Shown here one piece after another: positions 34,448 to 42,941 of a DNA stretch of 64,000 bases; positions within the stretch are counted from its first letter, which is position 1, and every line of letters begins with the position of its first letter. The translations under genes and the position numbers were made by a program. Origin of the DNA: JBBROS01 sp965260995 (lineage in GTDB: Bacteria > Pseudomonadota > Alphaproteobacteria > Acetobacterales > Acetobacteraceae); NCBI GenBank assembly GCA_965260995.1, contig CBDHCD010000002.1, positions 744,001-808,000 of the forward strand, written 5' to 3'. The notes under the pieces were generated by a model. It was not told the origin of the DNA, searched no databases, and saw only the letters and a program-made list of their open reading frames with translations.

Positions 34448-34804
34448 ATGCCCACGCTCCACGTTTGCACCACCTGCCGCGTCGGCCGCCCCTTGGCCGA
34501 GGGCGACGCCCCCCCTGGGCAGTTCATGTTCGACGCCGTGGCCGCCCAGGCCGGGCCGGACCTCACCGTGCTGCCGGTCAAATGCCTGTCATCCTGCGAC
34601 CACGGCTGCGCCGCCGCCCTCTCGGCTCCGGGCAAGTGGAGCTACCTGCTCGGCCGGCTCGACCCGAGCCTCGCGCCCGACCTCGTGACCTACGCCGCCA
34701 CCTATGCCCAGCACCCGACCGGCACCGTGCTGCCGTCGAAGCGCCCGGCCTCCCTCGCCCGCGTCGTCCTGGGCCGCCTGCCCGACCTGACGGCCGCCGC
34801 ATGA
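34448..34804 (+). CDS. DUF1636 family metal-binding protein
   Basis: A 118-residue protein beginning MPTLHVCTTCRVGRPLAEGD, with a second Cys cluster VKCLSSCDHGCAAAL. The arrangement C-x2-C ... C-x3-C-x3-C resembles thioredoxin-like [2Fe-2S] ferredoxins and is typical of DUF1636, a family very often adjacent to cobW and cobN. It may handle iron-sulfur or cobalt for the chelatase; the role is not proven. First gene after the riboswitch; its stop overlaps the cobW start. Confidence 0.88.
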   Translation: MPTLHVCTTCRVGRPLAEGDAPPGQFMFDAVAAQAGPDLTVLPVKCLSSCDHGCAAALSAPGKWSYLLGRLDPSLAPDLVTYAATYAQHPTGTVLPSKRPASLARVVLGRLPDLTAAA

Positions 34805-35823
34805 TCCCCGCCACCGTCATCACCGGCTTCCTCGGCGCGGGCAAGACGACGCTGCTGCGCCACCTGGTCGAGCACGCGGGCGGCCGCCGGCTCGCCCTCA
34901 TCGTCAACGAGTTCGGCGCGGTCGGCGTCGACGCCGACACCATGCGCGGCTGCGGCATCCCGGCCTGCGAGGAGGCTGACATCGTCGAGCTGGCCAACGG
35001 CTGCCTGTGCTGCACCGTCGCCGACGAGTTCCTCCCCGCCATGCAGGCCCTGCTCGACCGGCCCGACCCGCCCGAGTGCATCGTCATCGAGACCTCCGGC
35101 CTCGCCCTGCCCAAGCCGCTGCTCAAGGCGTTCAACTGGCCCGGCATCCGCGAGCGCGTCACCGTGGACGGCGTCATCACCGTGGTGGACGGCCCCGCCG
35201 TCGCCGCCGGCCGCTTCGCCGACGACCCGGCCGCGGTGGCCCGCCAGCGCGCCGAGGACCCCGGCCTCGACCACGACAACCCCTTGGCTGAGGTCTACGA
35301 GGACCAGCTCGCCTGCGCCGACCTCGTGGTGCTGAACAAGGCCGACCTGCTCGACGCCCCCGGCCTCGACCGCCTGCGCCGACAGGTCGCGGCCAGCCTG
35401 CCCCGCGCCGTCCAGGTCATCCCCGCCCGGCACGGCAAGCTCGACCCCGCCATCGTGCTCGGCCTCGCCGCCGCCGCCGAGCACGACCTCGCCGCCCGCC
35501 CGTCGCACCACGACGCCGCCGACGGCGAGCACGAGCACGACGACTTCGAGAGCTTCGTCGTGCCGCTGCCCGAGACCCAAGCGCCGGACGCGCTGCTCGC
35601 CCGGTTGCGGATGGTCGCCGAGACGCACGGCGTGCTGCGCATGAAGGGCTTCGCCGCCGTCGCCGGCAAGCCGATGCGCCTCGCCATCCAGGGTGTCGGC
35701 GCCCGCTTCACCCAGGCGTTCGACCGGCCGTGGCGGCCGGGCGAGGCGCGCGCCGGGCATCTGGTGGTGATCGGCCAGGCGGGACTCGACCGCGCCGCCA
35801 TCGAGCGCCGGATCACCGCCTGA
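34801..35823 (+). CDS. cobW: CobW-family GTP-dependent metal chaperone
   Basis: A 340-residue COG0523 GTPase thought to deliver cobalt for corrin synthesis. It has P-loop TGFLGAGKTTLLRHLVEH, VNEFGAVGVDADTM, the metal site NGCLCCTV (CxCC), VIETSGLALPKPL, the G4-type LNKADLL and a C-terminal His/Asp-rich stretch HHDAADGEHEHDD before the CobW C domain. It overlaps DUF1636 at ATGA and cobN at TGATG, consistent with coupled translation. The link to cobalt is from family knowledge and position. Confidence 0.94.
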   Translation: MIPATVITGFLGAGKTTLLRHLVEHAGGRRLALIVNEFGAVGVDADTMRGCGIPACEEADIVELANGCLCCTVADEFLPAMQALLDRPDPPECIVIETSGLALPKPLLKAFNWPGIRERVTVDGVITVVDGPAVAAGRFADDPAAVARQRAEDPGLDHDNPLAEVYEDQLACADLVVLNKADLLDAPGLDRLRRQVAASLPRAVQVIPARHGKLDPAIVLGLAAAAEHDLAARPSHHDAADGEHEHDDFESFVVPLPETQAPDALLARLRMVAETHGVLRMKGFAAVAGKPMRLAIQGVGARFTQAFDRPWRPGEARAGHLVVIGQAGLDRAAIERRITA

Positions 35824-38800
35824 TGCACCTGCTCGTCCGCGAGACGCGCAGCCTGGACGAGGACGCCCCAGCGCAGGAGCCGGGCCAGACGCCCGCGCCG
35901 CTGGTGGCGCTGTCGTTCTCCGACGCCGACCTGGGCGCGCTGGCCGCCGCCTGGTCCCCGGCGCTGCCGGAGCTGCGCCTCGCCAGCCTCGCCCGCCTGC
36001 GCCACCCCTTGTCGGTCGATCTCTACCTGGAGCAGGTCGTGGGCGGCGCGCGCTGCGTCGTCGTCCGCCTGCTGGGCGGCCTGGACTACTGGCGCTACGG
36101 CGCGGAGGAGGCCGCCGCCCTGTGCCGGGCGCGCGGCATCGCCCTCGCCCTGCTGCCCGGCGACGCCGCCGACGACACCCGCCTGCGCCAACTCTCCACC
36201 GTCGCCCCCGCCGACTGGGACGCGCTCGACGCCTGCTTCCGCGCCGGCGGCCCGGCCAACATGCGCCTCGCCCTCGGCCACGCCGCGCACCTGGCCGGCC
36301 TCGGCCCGGCGCGAGCGGCCACCGCCGAGCCGGTGCCGCCCCACGGCGTCCACGCGCTCGACCTGGCGGGAGGCGGCCCGCTCGCCGCCACCGTGTTCTA
36401 CCGCTCCCACCTGCTCTCCGCCGACATCGCCCCCATCGAGGCCCTGGGCGAGGCCTTGCGCGCGCGCGGCTTCGCGGTCGGCGCCCTCTACGCCGCCAGC
36501 CTCAAGGCCCCCGGAACGGCGGCCTGGGTGGCGCGCACCCTCCGCGCCTGGCAGCCGGCCGTGGTGCTGAACGCCACCGGCTTCTCCGCCCGCCAGGCCA
36601 TGCCGGGGGGCGACGCCTCGCCGCTCGACGCGGCGGGCGCGCCGGTGCTGCAACTCGTCCTGGCCGGGTCGAAGCGCGAGGCCTGGGCGTCGTCCAGCCG
36701 CGGCCTGTCGGCCGCCGACCTCGCGATGCAGGTCGTGCTGCCGGAACTCGACGGCCGCCTGCTCACCGGCGCGATCTCCTTTAAGGCCGAGGCCGCGCCG
36801 CACCCCGCCTTGCAATACGCCCGCACCGTCCACGCCCCCGACCCGGACGGCGTCGCCCTCGCCGCCGACCGCGCCGCCGGCTGGGCCCGCCTGGCCTCCG
36901 CGCCACGGGCGGAGCGCCGCCTCGCCCTCATCCTGTCGGACTACCCCGGCATCGGCGGCCAGCAGGGCCACGCCGTCGGCCTCGACACCTTCGCCAGCCT
37001 CGCCGCCATCCTCGGCTTGCTGCGGCAGGAGGGCTACGCCGTCGAGACCCACTCTGCCGCCGTCTTGACCGAAGCCCTCTGCACCGCCGCCCCGGCCCCG
37101 TTCCTGTCCCTCGACGACTACGAGCGCCTGTCCGCCACCCTGCCCGCGCCGTTGCGCCGCGCCGTCGCCGCCGCCTGGGGCGGCCCGGCGGACGACCCCG
37201 CCGCCCACGGCGGCCACCTCACCCTGCGCCATCTCCAGGCCGGCCGCGCCACCCTCGCCTTGCAGCCCGACCGCGGCAGCGCCACCGACCGCCGCGCCGG
37301 CTACCACGACCCCGACCTGCCGCCGCGCCACGCCTACGTCGCCTTCCACCTCTGGCTGCGGCACGGCCTCAACGTTCACGCCATGCTCCACCTCGGCACG
37401 CACGGCAGCCTCGAATGGCTGCCGGGCAAGGCCGCCGCCCTGTCCGCCGACTGCCATCCCAGGGCGCTGCTGGGCGGCCTGCCGGTCATCTACCCCTTCA
37501 TCGTCAACAACCCCGGCGAGGCCGCCTGCGCCAAGCGCCGCCTCGGCGCCGTCACCATCGGCCACCTGACCCCTCCGCTCAGCCCCGCCGGTCCACACGG
37601 GGCAGCCCCGGACCTCGAACGCCTGATCGACGAGTACGCCGCCGCCGACGGCCTCGACCGCCGCCGCGCCGCCACCCTGCGGGCCAGCATCCTCGAGGGG
37701 GCCGAAGCCGCCGGCCTGCTGGCCGAGAGCGGCGTCGGGCGCGACGCCGCCCCGGACGAGGCGCTGGCCCGCCTCGACGCCTACCTCTGCGACGTCAAGG
37801 ACCTGCGGATCCGCGACGGCCTGCACGTGTTCGGCCAACCCCCCGCCGACCGCCCTGCGGTGCTGGACAGCATGGGCGAGGCCGCGGCGGCGGCGCTCGA
37901 CGCCTCCCCGGCGGCCGAACGGGCGGCGCTGCTGACCGCCCTCGACGGCCGTTTCGTCCCCCCCGGCCCGGCCGGCGCGCCGACGCGCGGCCGCCTCGAC
38001 GTGCTGCCCACCGGCCGCAACCTTGCCACCATCGACCCCCGCGGCGTGCCGACCCGCGCCGCCCTCGCCCTGGCCGGGCGCGCCGCCGACGCCCTGCTGC
38101 GCCGCCACCTCCAGGAGCACGGCGACTGGCCGCGCGCCCTGGTGCTCGACCTGTGGGGCAGCGCCGCCATGCGGACCGGCGGCGAGGACCTGGCGCTGGC
38201 CTTCGTCCTGCTCGGCGCGCGACCGCTGTGGGACGACGGCAGCGCCCGCGTGTCTGGGTTCGAGATCCTGCCGCTCGCCCTGCTGGACCGCCCTCGCATC
38301 GACGTCACCTTGCGCGTCTCCGGCCTGTTCCGCGACGCCTTCGCCGCCCAGGTGGCGCTGTTCGACTCGCTGGTGCGCGCGGTCGCGGGGCGCGACGAGG
38401 CCGCCGACTGGAACCCTCTCGCCGCCGCGGCGCGGGACGCCGCCGACCTGCGCCGCGCCACCGTGCGGGTGTACGGCGCGCCGGCCGGGCAGTACGGCGC
38501 CGGCGACGCCACCGGCGCGGGCTGGTTCGCCGCCTCCGCCGGCGCTTACGGCCAGGGCCTCGACGGCGCGCCCGACCCCGCCGGCCTCGCCGCCCGCGTC
38601 GCCGCCGCCGACGCCTTCGTCCACGCCCAGGACCACGCCGAGACGGACCTGCTCGACAGCCCCGATTGGGCCGCGCACGAGGGCGGCTTCGCCCGGGCCG
38701 CGGCCGCGCTCGGGGCTGCCCCCGCCCTCTACCATCTCGACACCTCCGAACCCGACGCCCCCCGCCCCCGCCTGGTGGCGGAGGAGGTGGTGCGCGTCGT

Positions 38801-39092
38801 CCGCGGCCGGGCCGCCAACCCGGCCTGGATCGCCGGCATGGTGCGCCACGGCCGCCGCGGCGCGGCCGAGATCGCCCGCCCCTTGGCCGCGCTCGACGCC
38901 TACGCCCGCACCCTGCCGCACCGCTTCGACGCCCAGTTCGAGCTGCTCTACGCCGCCACCCTCGGCGACCCGGCGGTGGACGCCTTCCTGCGCCGCGCCA
39001 ACCCCGAGGCCCGCGCCGACATGGCCGCCCGCTTCGCCGCCGCCCAGGCCGCCGGGCTGTGGCACCCCCGCCGCAACGGGCCGCCATGCTGA
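35823..39092 (+). CDS. cobN: Aerobic cobaltochelatase, large subunit CobN
   Basis: A 1089-residue protein with MHLLVRETRSLDED at the start, LHLGTHGSLEWLPGKAAALS near residue 530, VIYPFIVNNPGEAACAKRRL with the conserved His/Glu region, RLIDEYAAADGLDRRRA and DLWGSAAMRTGGEDLALAFV. These are the CobN/BchH-type blocks. With CobS and CobT (not in this window) it inserts Co2+ into hydrogenobyrinic acid a,c-diamide using ATP. It is shorter than the roughly 1275-residue Pseudomonas denitrificans CobN but keeps the core. Overlaps cobW by one base and cobG by seven. Confidence 0.95.
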   Translation: MHLLVRETRSLDEDAPAQEPGQTPAPLVALSFSDADLGALAAAWSPALPELRLASLARLRHPLSVDLYLEQVVGGARCVVVRLLGGLDYWRYGAEEAAALCRARGIALALLPGDAADDTRLRQLSTVAPADWDALDACFRAGGPANMRLALGHAAHLAGLGPARAATAEPVPPHGVHALDLAGGGPLAATVFYRSHLLSADIAPIEALGEALRARGFAVGALYAASLKAPGTAAWVARTLRAWQPAVVLNATGFSARQAMPGGDASPLDAAGAPVLQLVLAGSKREAWASSSRGLSAADLAMQVVLPELDGRLLTGAISFKAEAAPHPALQYARTVHAPDPDGVALAADRAAGWARLASAPRAERRLALILSDYPGIGGQQGHAVGLDTFASLAAILGLLRQEGYAVETHSAAVLTEALCTAAPAPFLSLDDYERLSATLPAPLRRAVAAAWGGPADDPAAHGGHLTLRHLQAGRATLALQPDRGSATDRRAGYHDPDLPPRHAYVAFHLWLRHGLNVHAMLHLGTHGSLEWLPGKAAALSADCHPRALLGGLPVIYPFIVNNPGEAACAKRRLGAVTIGHLTPPLSPAGPHGAAPDLERLIDEYAAADGLDRRRAATLRASILEGAEAAGLLAESGVGRDAAPDEALARLDAYLCDVKDLRIRDGLHVFGQPPADRPAVLDSMGEAAAAALDASPAAERAALLTALDGRFVPPGPAGAPTRGRLDVLPTGRNLATIDPRGVPTRAALALAGRAADALLRRHLQEHGDWPRALVLDLWGSAAMRTGGEDLALAFVLLGARPLWDDGSARVSGFEILPLALLDRPRIDVTLRVSGLFRDAFAAQVALFDSLVRAVAGRDEAADWNPLAAAARDAADLRRATVRVYGAPAGQYGAGDATGAGWFAASAGAYGQGLDGAPDPAGLAARVAAADAFVHAQDHAETDLLDSPDWAAHEGGFARAAAALGAAPALYHLDTSEPDAPRPRLVAEEVVRVVRGRAANPAWIAGMVRHGRRGAAEIARPLAALDAYARTLPHRFDAQFELLYAATLGDPAVDAFLRRANPEARADMAARFAAAQAAGLWHPRRNGPPC

Positions 39093-40099
39093 AGCGCGGC
39101 TGGTGCCCCGGCCTTTACGACCCGATGCCGAGCGGCGACGGCCTCTTGGTCCGGGTCAAGCCGCCCCGCGCCCGGCTCGGCCCCGGGCAGGCGCGGGCGG
39201 TCGCCGCCGCGGCGGCGCGGTTCGGCAACGGCGTCGTCGAGCTGACCCAGCGCGGCAACCTGCAACTCCGCGGCCTGTCCCCGGCCACCGCCGCCCCGTT
39301 CGCGCGCGCGATGGTGGCGGCCGGCCTCGCCGACCCCGACCCGGCGCGCGAGGCCCGCCGCGCGGTGATGCCGCCGCCGCTGTTGGGCGACGACCCCGGC
39401 CTCGCCCCCGACGCCGAGGCGCTGACCGCCCGGCTGGAGGCGGCGTTCGCGACGGATGAGCGCCTGGCCCGCCTGCCGCCCAAGTTCGCCGTTAGCGTGG
39501 ACGCGGGCGGGGTGCTGGCCGGCCGGCCGGTCGCCGCCGACCTGGTGGCCTGGACCGACGGCCGCGCCGCCCGCCTGCGCCCGGCTCGGCGCGGCGCGGC
39601 TCCCCCTCCGGTCGGCCTGCTCCCCTACGACGCCGACCACGGCGCGTTCGGCCTCGCCCCGCCGTTCGGGCAGATGGACGCGGCCATGCTGCGCCGGCTG
39701 GCCGCGCTCGCGGACCGGCTCGGCGCCGCGCTCCGCGTCACGCCGTGGCGCGCGGTGCTGCTGGGCCGCGTGCCCAGGCGCGAAGCGGAACGGATCGCCG
39801 CCGAGGCCGGCGCCGCCTGGATCACCGACCCGGACGACCCCCGCCTGCTGGTCACGGCCTGCGTCGGCCAGCCGGGCTGCGCCAGCGCCACCGTCGCCGC
39901 CCGCGCCGACGCCGCCCGGCTGCGCCCGTCGCTCCCCGTCCACGTCTCCGGCTGCGCCAAGGGCTGCGCCCACCCCGGCCCCGCCGCCCGCACCCTGGTC
40001 GGGCGCGACGGCCGCTACGACCTGGTGCGCGACGGCCGCGCCAAGGACGCGCCCTGCGCCACCGGCCTGTCGCTCGCCGCCGCCGAGGCCCTGCTGTGA
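39086..40099 (+). CDS. cobG: Precorrin-3B synthase
   Basis: An O2-dependent iron-sulfur monooxygenase that hydroxylates precorrin-3A at C20 to set up ring contraction. The 337-residue protein resembles half a sulfite reductase: VKPPRARLGPGQARAVAAAA, ELTQRGNLQLRGLSP, then the cluster cysteines in TACVGQPGCASATVAARADA and HVSGCAKGCAHPGPA (C-x5-C ... C-x3-C). Its presence marks the aerobic route. It starts at ATG 39086 inside the end of cobN. Confidence 0.93.
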   Translation: MLKRGWCPGLYDPMPSGDGLLVRVKPPRARLGPGQARAVAAAAARFGNGVVELTQRGNLQLRGLSPATAAPFARAMVAAGLADPDPAREARRAVMPPPLLGDDPGLAPDAEALTARLEAAFATDERLARLPPKFAVSVDAGGVLAGRPVAADLVAWTDGRAARLRPARRGAAPPPVGLLPYDADHGAFGLAPPFGQMDAAMLRRLAALADRLGAALRVTPWRAVLLGRVPRREAERIAAEAGAAWITDPDDPRLLVTACVGQPGCASATVAARADAARLRPSLPVHVSGCAKGCAHPGPAARTLVGRDGRYDLVRDGRAKDAPCATGLSLAAAEALL

Positions 40100-40722
40100 C
40101 CCGCGCCTACGAGCGGAACGGCGGCGCGATCTATCGCCAGTCCTTCGCCATCATCCGCGCCGAAACCGACCTGTCCCGCTTCTCGGAACCCGAGGCCCGG
40201 GTCGTCGTCCGCCTGGTCCACGCCTGCGGCATGACGGAGGTCGCCGAGGCGGTGCGGTTCCATCCCGGTTTCGCCGCCGCCGCGCGGGACGCGTTGCTGG
40301 CCGGCGCGCCGATCCTGTGCGACGCCAAGATGGTCGCCCACGGCATCACCCGCCCCCGCCTGCCCGCCGCCAACGACGTGGTCTGCGCCCTCGACGACCC
40401 GGCCACCCCGGCGCTCGCCGCCCGCATCGGCAACACCCGCTCCGCCGCCGCGCTCGAACTGTGGGCCGGGCGCATGGCGGGCGCCTTGGTGGTGATCGGC
40501 AACGCCCCCACCGCCCTGTTCCACCTGCTCGACCTGCTGGACGCCGGCGCGCCCCGGCCCGCGGCCATCATCGGCCTGCCGGTCGGCTTCGTCGGCGCGG
40601 CCGAATCGAAGGCGGCGCTGGCCGAGGCTTCCCTGGTCCCCTGGATGATCGTCGAGGGCCGCCGCGGCGGCAGCGCCATGGCCGTGGCCGCCGTCAACGC
40701 GCTGGCGAGCGAGCGCGAATGA
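40096..40722 (+). CDS. cobH: Precorrin-8X methylmutase
   Basis: Moves the C11 methyl group to C12, giving hydrogenobyrinic acid. The GTG start overlaps the cobG stop (GTGA). The 208-residue protein has YERNGGAIYRQSFAIIRAET, RLVHACGMTEVAEAVRF, and ILCDAKMVAHGITRPRLPA with the catalytic His, then GNAPTALFHLLDLLDAG and LPVGFVGAAESKAAL. Length and motifs are normal for CobH/CbiC. Confidence 0.96.
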   Translation: MTRAYERNGGAIYRQSFAIIRAETDLSRFSEPEARVVVRLVHACGMTEVAEAVRFHPGFAAAARDALLAGAPILCDAKMVAHGITRPRLPAANDVVCALDDPATPALAARIGNTRSAAALELWAGRMAGALVVIGNAPTALFHLLDLLDAGAPRPAAIIGLPVGFVGAAESKAALAEASLVPWMIVEGRRGGSAMAVAAVNALASERE

Positions 40723-41456
40723 CGCGACCGGGAATGACCGGCACCCTGCACGTCGTCGGCATGGGGCCGGGCGACCCGGAACTGCTGACTTTGAAGGCGG
40801 TGCGCGTGCTGGCCGCCGCCCCGGTCGTGGCCTTCTTCGCCAAGCGCGGCCGCCAGGGCCACGCCCGCCGCCTCGCCGAAGGCCGGCTCGCGCCGGCGGC
40901 CGAGCTGCTGCGCTTCGAGTACCCTTACACCACCGAGATCTCGGTGGAAGACCCGCGCTACGAGCCGGCGCTGGCCGCCTTCTACGACCGCAGCGCCGCC
41001 GCCCTGGCCGCGCGCCTGTCCGCCGGGCTGGACGCCGCCCTGCTGTGCGAGGGCGACCCGTTCTTCTACGGCTCCGCCATGCACCTGTTCGACCGCCTCG
41101 CCGCCCGCTTCCCCACCGCCGTCGTCCCCGGCGTCACCGCCATGAGCGGCTGCTGGTCGCAGGCCCGCCTGCCGATGGCCCACGGCGACGACGTGCTGAC
41201 CGTGCTGCCCGGCACCATGAGCGGCCCGGACCTGACCCAGCGCCTGTCCACCGCCGACGCCGCCGTGGTGATGAAGCTGGGCACCAACCTGCCCAAGGTC
41301 CGCGCCGCGCTCGACGCCGCCGGGCTGACCGGCCGCGCCGTGCTGGTCGAGCGCGGCACCATGGCCGACGCCCGCGTGGTGCCGATGCCGGAGGCCGGGG
41401 CGGCGGCGCCCTACTTCTCGCTCGTGCTCGTGCCGGGCCGGCAGCGGCCCCGATGA
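40719..41456 (+). CDS. cobI: Precorrin-2 C20-methyltransferase
   Basis: A SAM-dependent tetrapyrrole methylase, 245 residues, with LHVVGMGPGDPELLTLKAVR at the start, the SAM-loop-like LLCEGDPFFYGSAMHLF, VVPGVTAMSGCWSQARLPMA and VVMKLGTNLPKVRAAL. The early GDPFFYGSxM and VPGVTAMSG elements mark the CobI/CbiL branch. ATG 40719 overlaps the cobH stop; ATG 40734 is an alternative. It methylates precorrin-2 to precorrin-3A. Confidence 0.95.
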   Translation: MTRPGMTGTLHVVGMGPGDPELLTLKAVRVLAAAPVVAFFAKRGRQGHARRLAEGRLAPAAELLRFEYPYTTEISVEDPRYEPALAAFYDRSAAALAARLSAGLDAALLCEGDPFFYGSAMHLFDRLAARFPTAVVPGVTAMSGCWSQARLPMAHGDDVLTVLPGTMSGPDLTQRLSTADAAVVMKLGTNLPKVRAALDAAGLTGRAVLVERGTMADARVVPMPEAGAAAPYFSLVLVPGRQRPR

Positions 41457-42202
41457 CCGGCCGCCTTTGCATCCTCGGCCTCGGCCCCGGCGACCCGGCG
41501 CTGACCACGCCGCAGGCCGCCGCCGCGCTGGAACAGGCGCAGGACCTGGTCGGCTACGCCCCCTACCTCGGCCGCGTGCCCCCCCGCCCCGGCCAGGTCC
41601 GCCACGCCAGCGACAACCGGGTGGAAGGCGACCGCGCCCGCCACGCCCTCGCGCTCGCCGCCGCCGGCCGCCGCGTCGCCGTCGTCTCGGGCGGCGACCC
41701 CGGCGTGTTCGCGATGGCCTCCGCGGTGTTCGAGGCCCTCGAAGCCGGGCCGGAGGCGTGGCGGGCGCTCGACGTCGCCGTGCTGCCGGGCGTGTCCGCC
41801 ATGCTCGCCGCCGCCGCCCGCCTCGGCGCGCCGCTCGGCCACGACTTCTGCGCCATCTCCTTGTCCGACAACCTCAAGCCCTGGCCGCTCGTGCTGCAAC
41901 GCTTGCGCGCCGCCGCCACCGCTGGCTTCGTCATCGCGCTCTACAACCCGGCCTCCCGCGCCCGCCCTTGGCAGCTCGGCGCGGCGTTCGACGCGCTGCG
42001 CGGCGTGCTGCCCGGCACCGTCCCGGTCGCCTTCGCCACCGCCGTCACCCGCCCCGACGAGCGCCTGGTCCACACCACGCTCGCCGCCGCCGACCCTTCG
42101 CTCGCCGACATGCGAACGCTCGTCCTGGTCGGCTCCGCCGCCACCCGCCGCGTCGCCCGCCCCGGCGGCGCATGGCTCTACACCCCGCGCAGCGCCGCCT
42201 GA
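41453..42202 (+). CDS. cobJ: Precorrin-3B C17-methyltransferase
   Basis: A 249-residue SAM methylase that adds the C17 methyl and contracts the ring to precorrin-4. It has LCILGLGPGDPALTTPQAAA, GYAPYLGRVPPRPGQVRHAS, DNRVEGDRARHALALAAAGR, VVSGGDPGVFAMASAVFEAL, and LPGVSAMLAAAARLGAPLGH with HDFCAISLSDNLKPW, all CobJ/CbiH markers. Its start overlaps cobI (ATGA) and its 3' end overlaps cobK tail to tail by 25 bases. Last gene of the riboswitch operon. Confidence 0.96.
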   Translation: MTGRLCILGLGPGDPALTTPQAAAALEQAQDLVGYAPYLGRVPPRPGQVRHASDNRVEGDRARHALALAAAGRRVAVVSGGDPGVFAMASAVFEALEAGPEAWRALDVAVLPGVSAMLAAAARLGAPLGHDFCAISLSDNLKPWPLVLQRLRAAATAGFVIALYNPASRARPWQLGAAFDALRGVLPGTVPVAFATAVTRPDERLVHTTLAAADPSLADMRTLVLVGSAATRRVARPGGAWLYTPRSAA

Positions 42203-42927
42203 TGCAGCCAAGCGAGCGCCGCCTCGGCGTCCGGCACGACGGGCGGCTCGGGCGGCGGCGGCCGCGCCACCAGCACGACCGGCAGCGCCAGGTCGCGCGC
42301 CGCCAGCAGCTTCGCTTCCGTGGCTCGGCCGCCGGAGTTCTTGCTGACGACCACCTCGATCCGCTCGTCGGCGAGCAACCGCTGCTCGTCCTCCGCGGCG
42401 AACGGCCCCCGCGCGGCGATGCAGCGGGCGCGGGGCGGCAGCGCGGCGGGATCGGGCGGCTCGACGCTGCGGATCAGGTAGTCGTGCCAGGGTGCCGCGC
42501 GGAACGGCGTCAGCTCCTGCTGGCCAACGGTCAGGAACACCCGGCGCGGCGCGTCGCCGAGGGCGGCGGCGGCGGCCTCCATGCTGGCCGCCTCGGTCCA
42601 GCGGTCGCCCGGGCCGGGCCGCCAGGCGGGGCGGAGGATCGCCAGCCGCGGCACCCCGGCCGCGCTGGCCGCCGCCGCCGCGTGGGCGTGCATCCGCGCC
42701 GCGAACGGATGGGTGGCGTCGACCAGCGCCGCCACCCGGTGCTCGCGCAGGTAGTCGGCCAGCCCCGCCACGCCGCCGAACCCGCCGCGCCGGCCCGGCA
42801 CGGCGGGGAGCGCCGGCGAGCGCGTCCGCCCGGCCAGGGACAGCACCGGCCGGAAGCGCGCGTCGCCGGCCAAGGCGCGGGCCAGCGCCGAGGCTTCGGT
42901 GCTGCCACCCAGGATCAGGACGTTCAT
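42178..42927 (-). CDS. cobK: Precorrin-6A reductase
   Basis: An NADPH-dependent enzyme that reduces precorrin-6A to dihydroprecorrin-6. The 249-residue protein begins MNVLILGGSTEASALARALA, with FGGVAGLADYLREHRVAALV, DATHPFAARMHAHAA, VFLTVGQQELTPF and VVSKNSGGRATEAKLLAARD, the diagnostic CobK/CbiJ elements. It is the only gene on the minus strand between cobJ and cobL; its start is 14 bases from the cobL start, so both may share a divergent promoter. Confidence 0.95.
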   Translation of the reverse strand: MNVLILGGSTEASALARALAGDARFRPVLSLAGRTRSPALPAVPGRRGGFGGVAGLADYLREHRVAALVDATHPFAARMHAHAAAAASAAGVPRLAILRPAWRPGPGDRWTEAASMEAAAAALGDAPRRVFLTVGQQELTPFRAAPWHDYLIRSVEPPDPAALPPRARCIAARGPFAAEDEQRLLADERIEVVVSKNSGGRATEAKLLAARDLALPVVLVARPPPPEPPVVPDAEAALAWLHQAALRGV

Positions 42928-42941
42928 CGGGCCGGTAAAGC

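Noticed and set aside
35295..39065. Very long open frame on the minus strand opposite cobN (over 1200 codons)
   Set aside because: Gly/Val/Arg/Gln-rich low-complexity product without motifs, a mirror of cobN's G+C-biased codons; cobN itself has clear family blocks.
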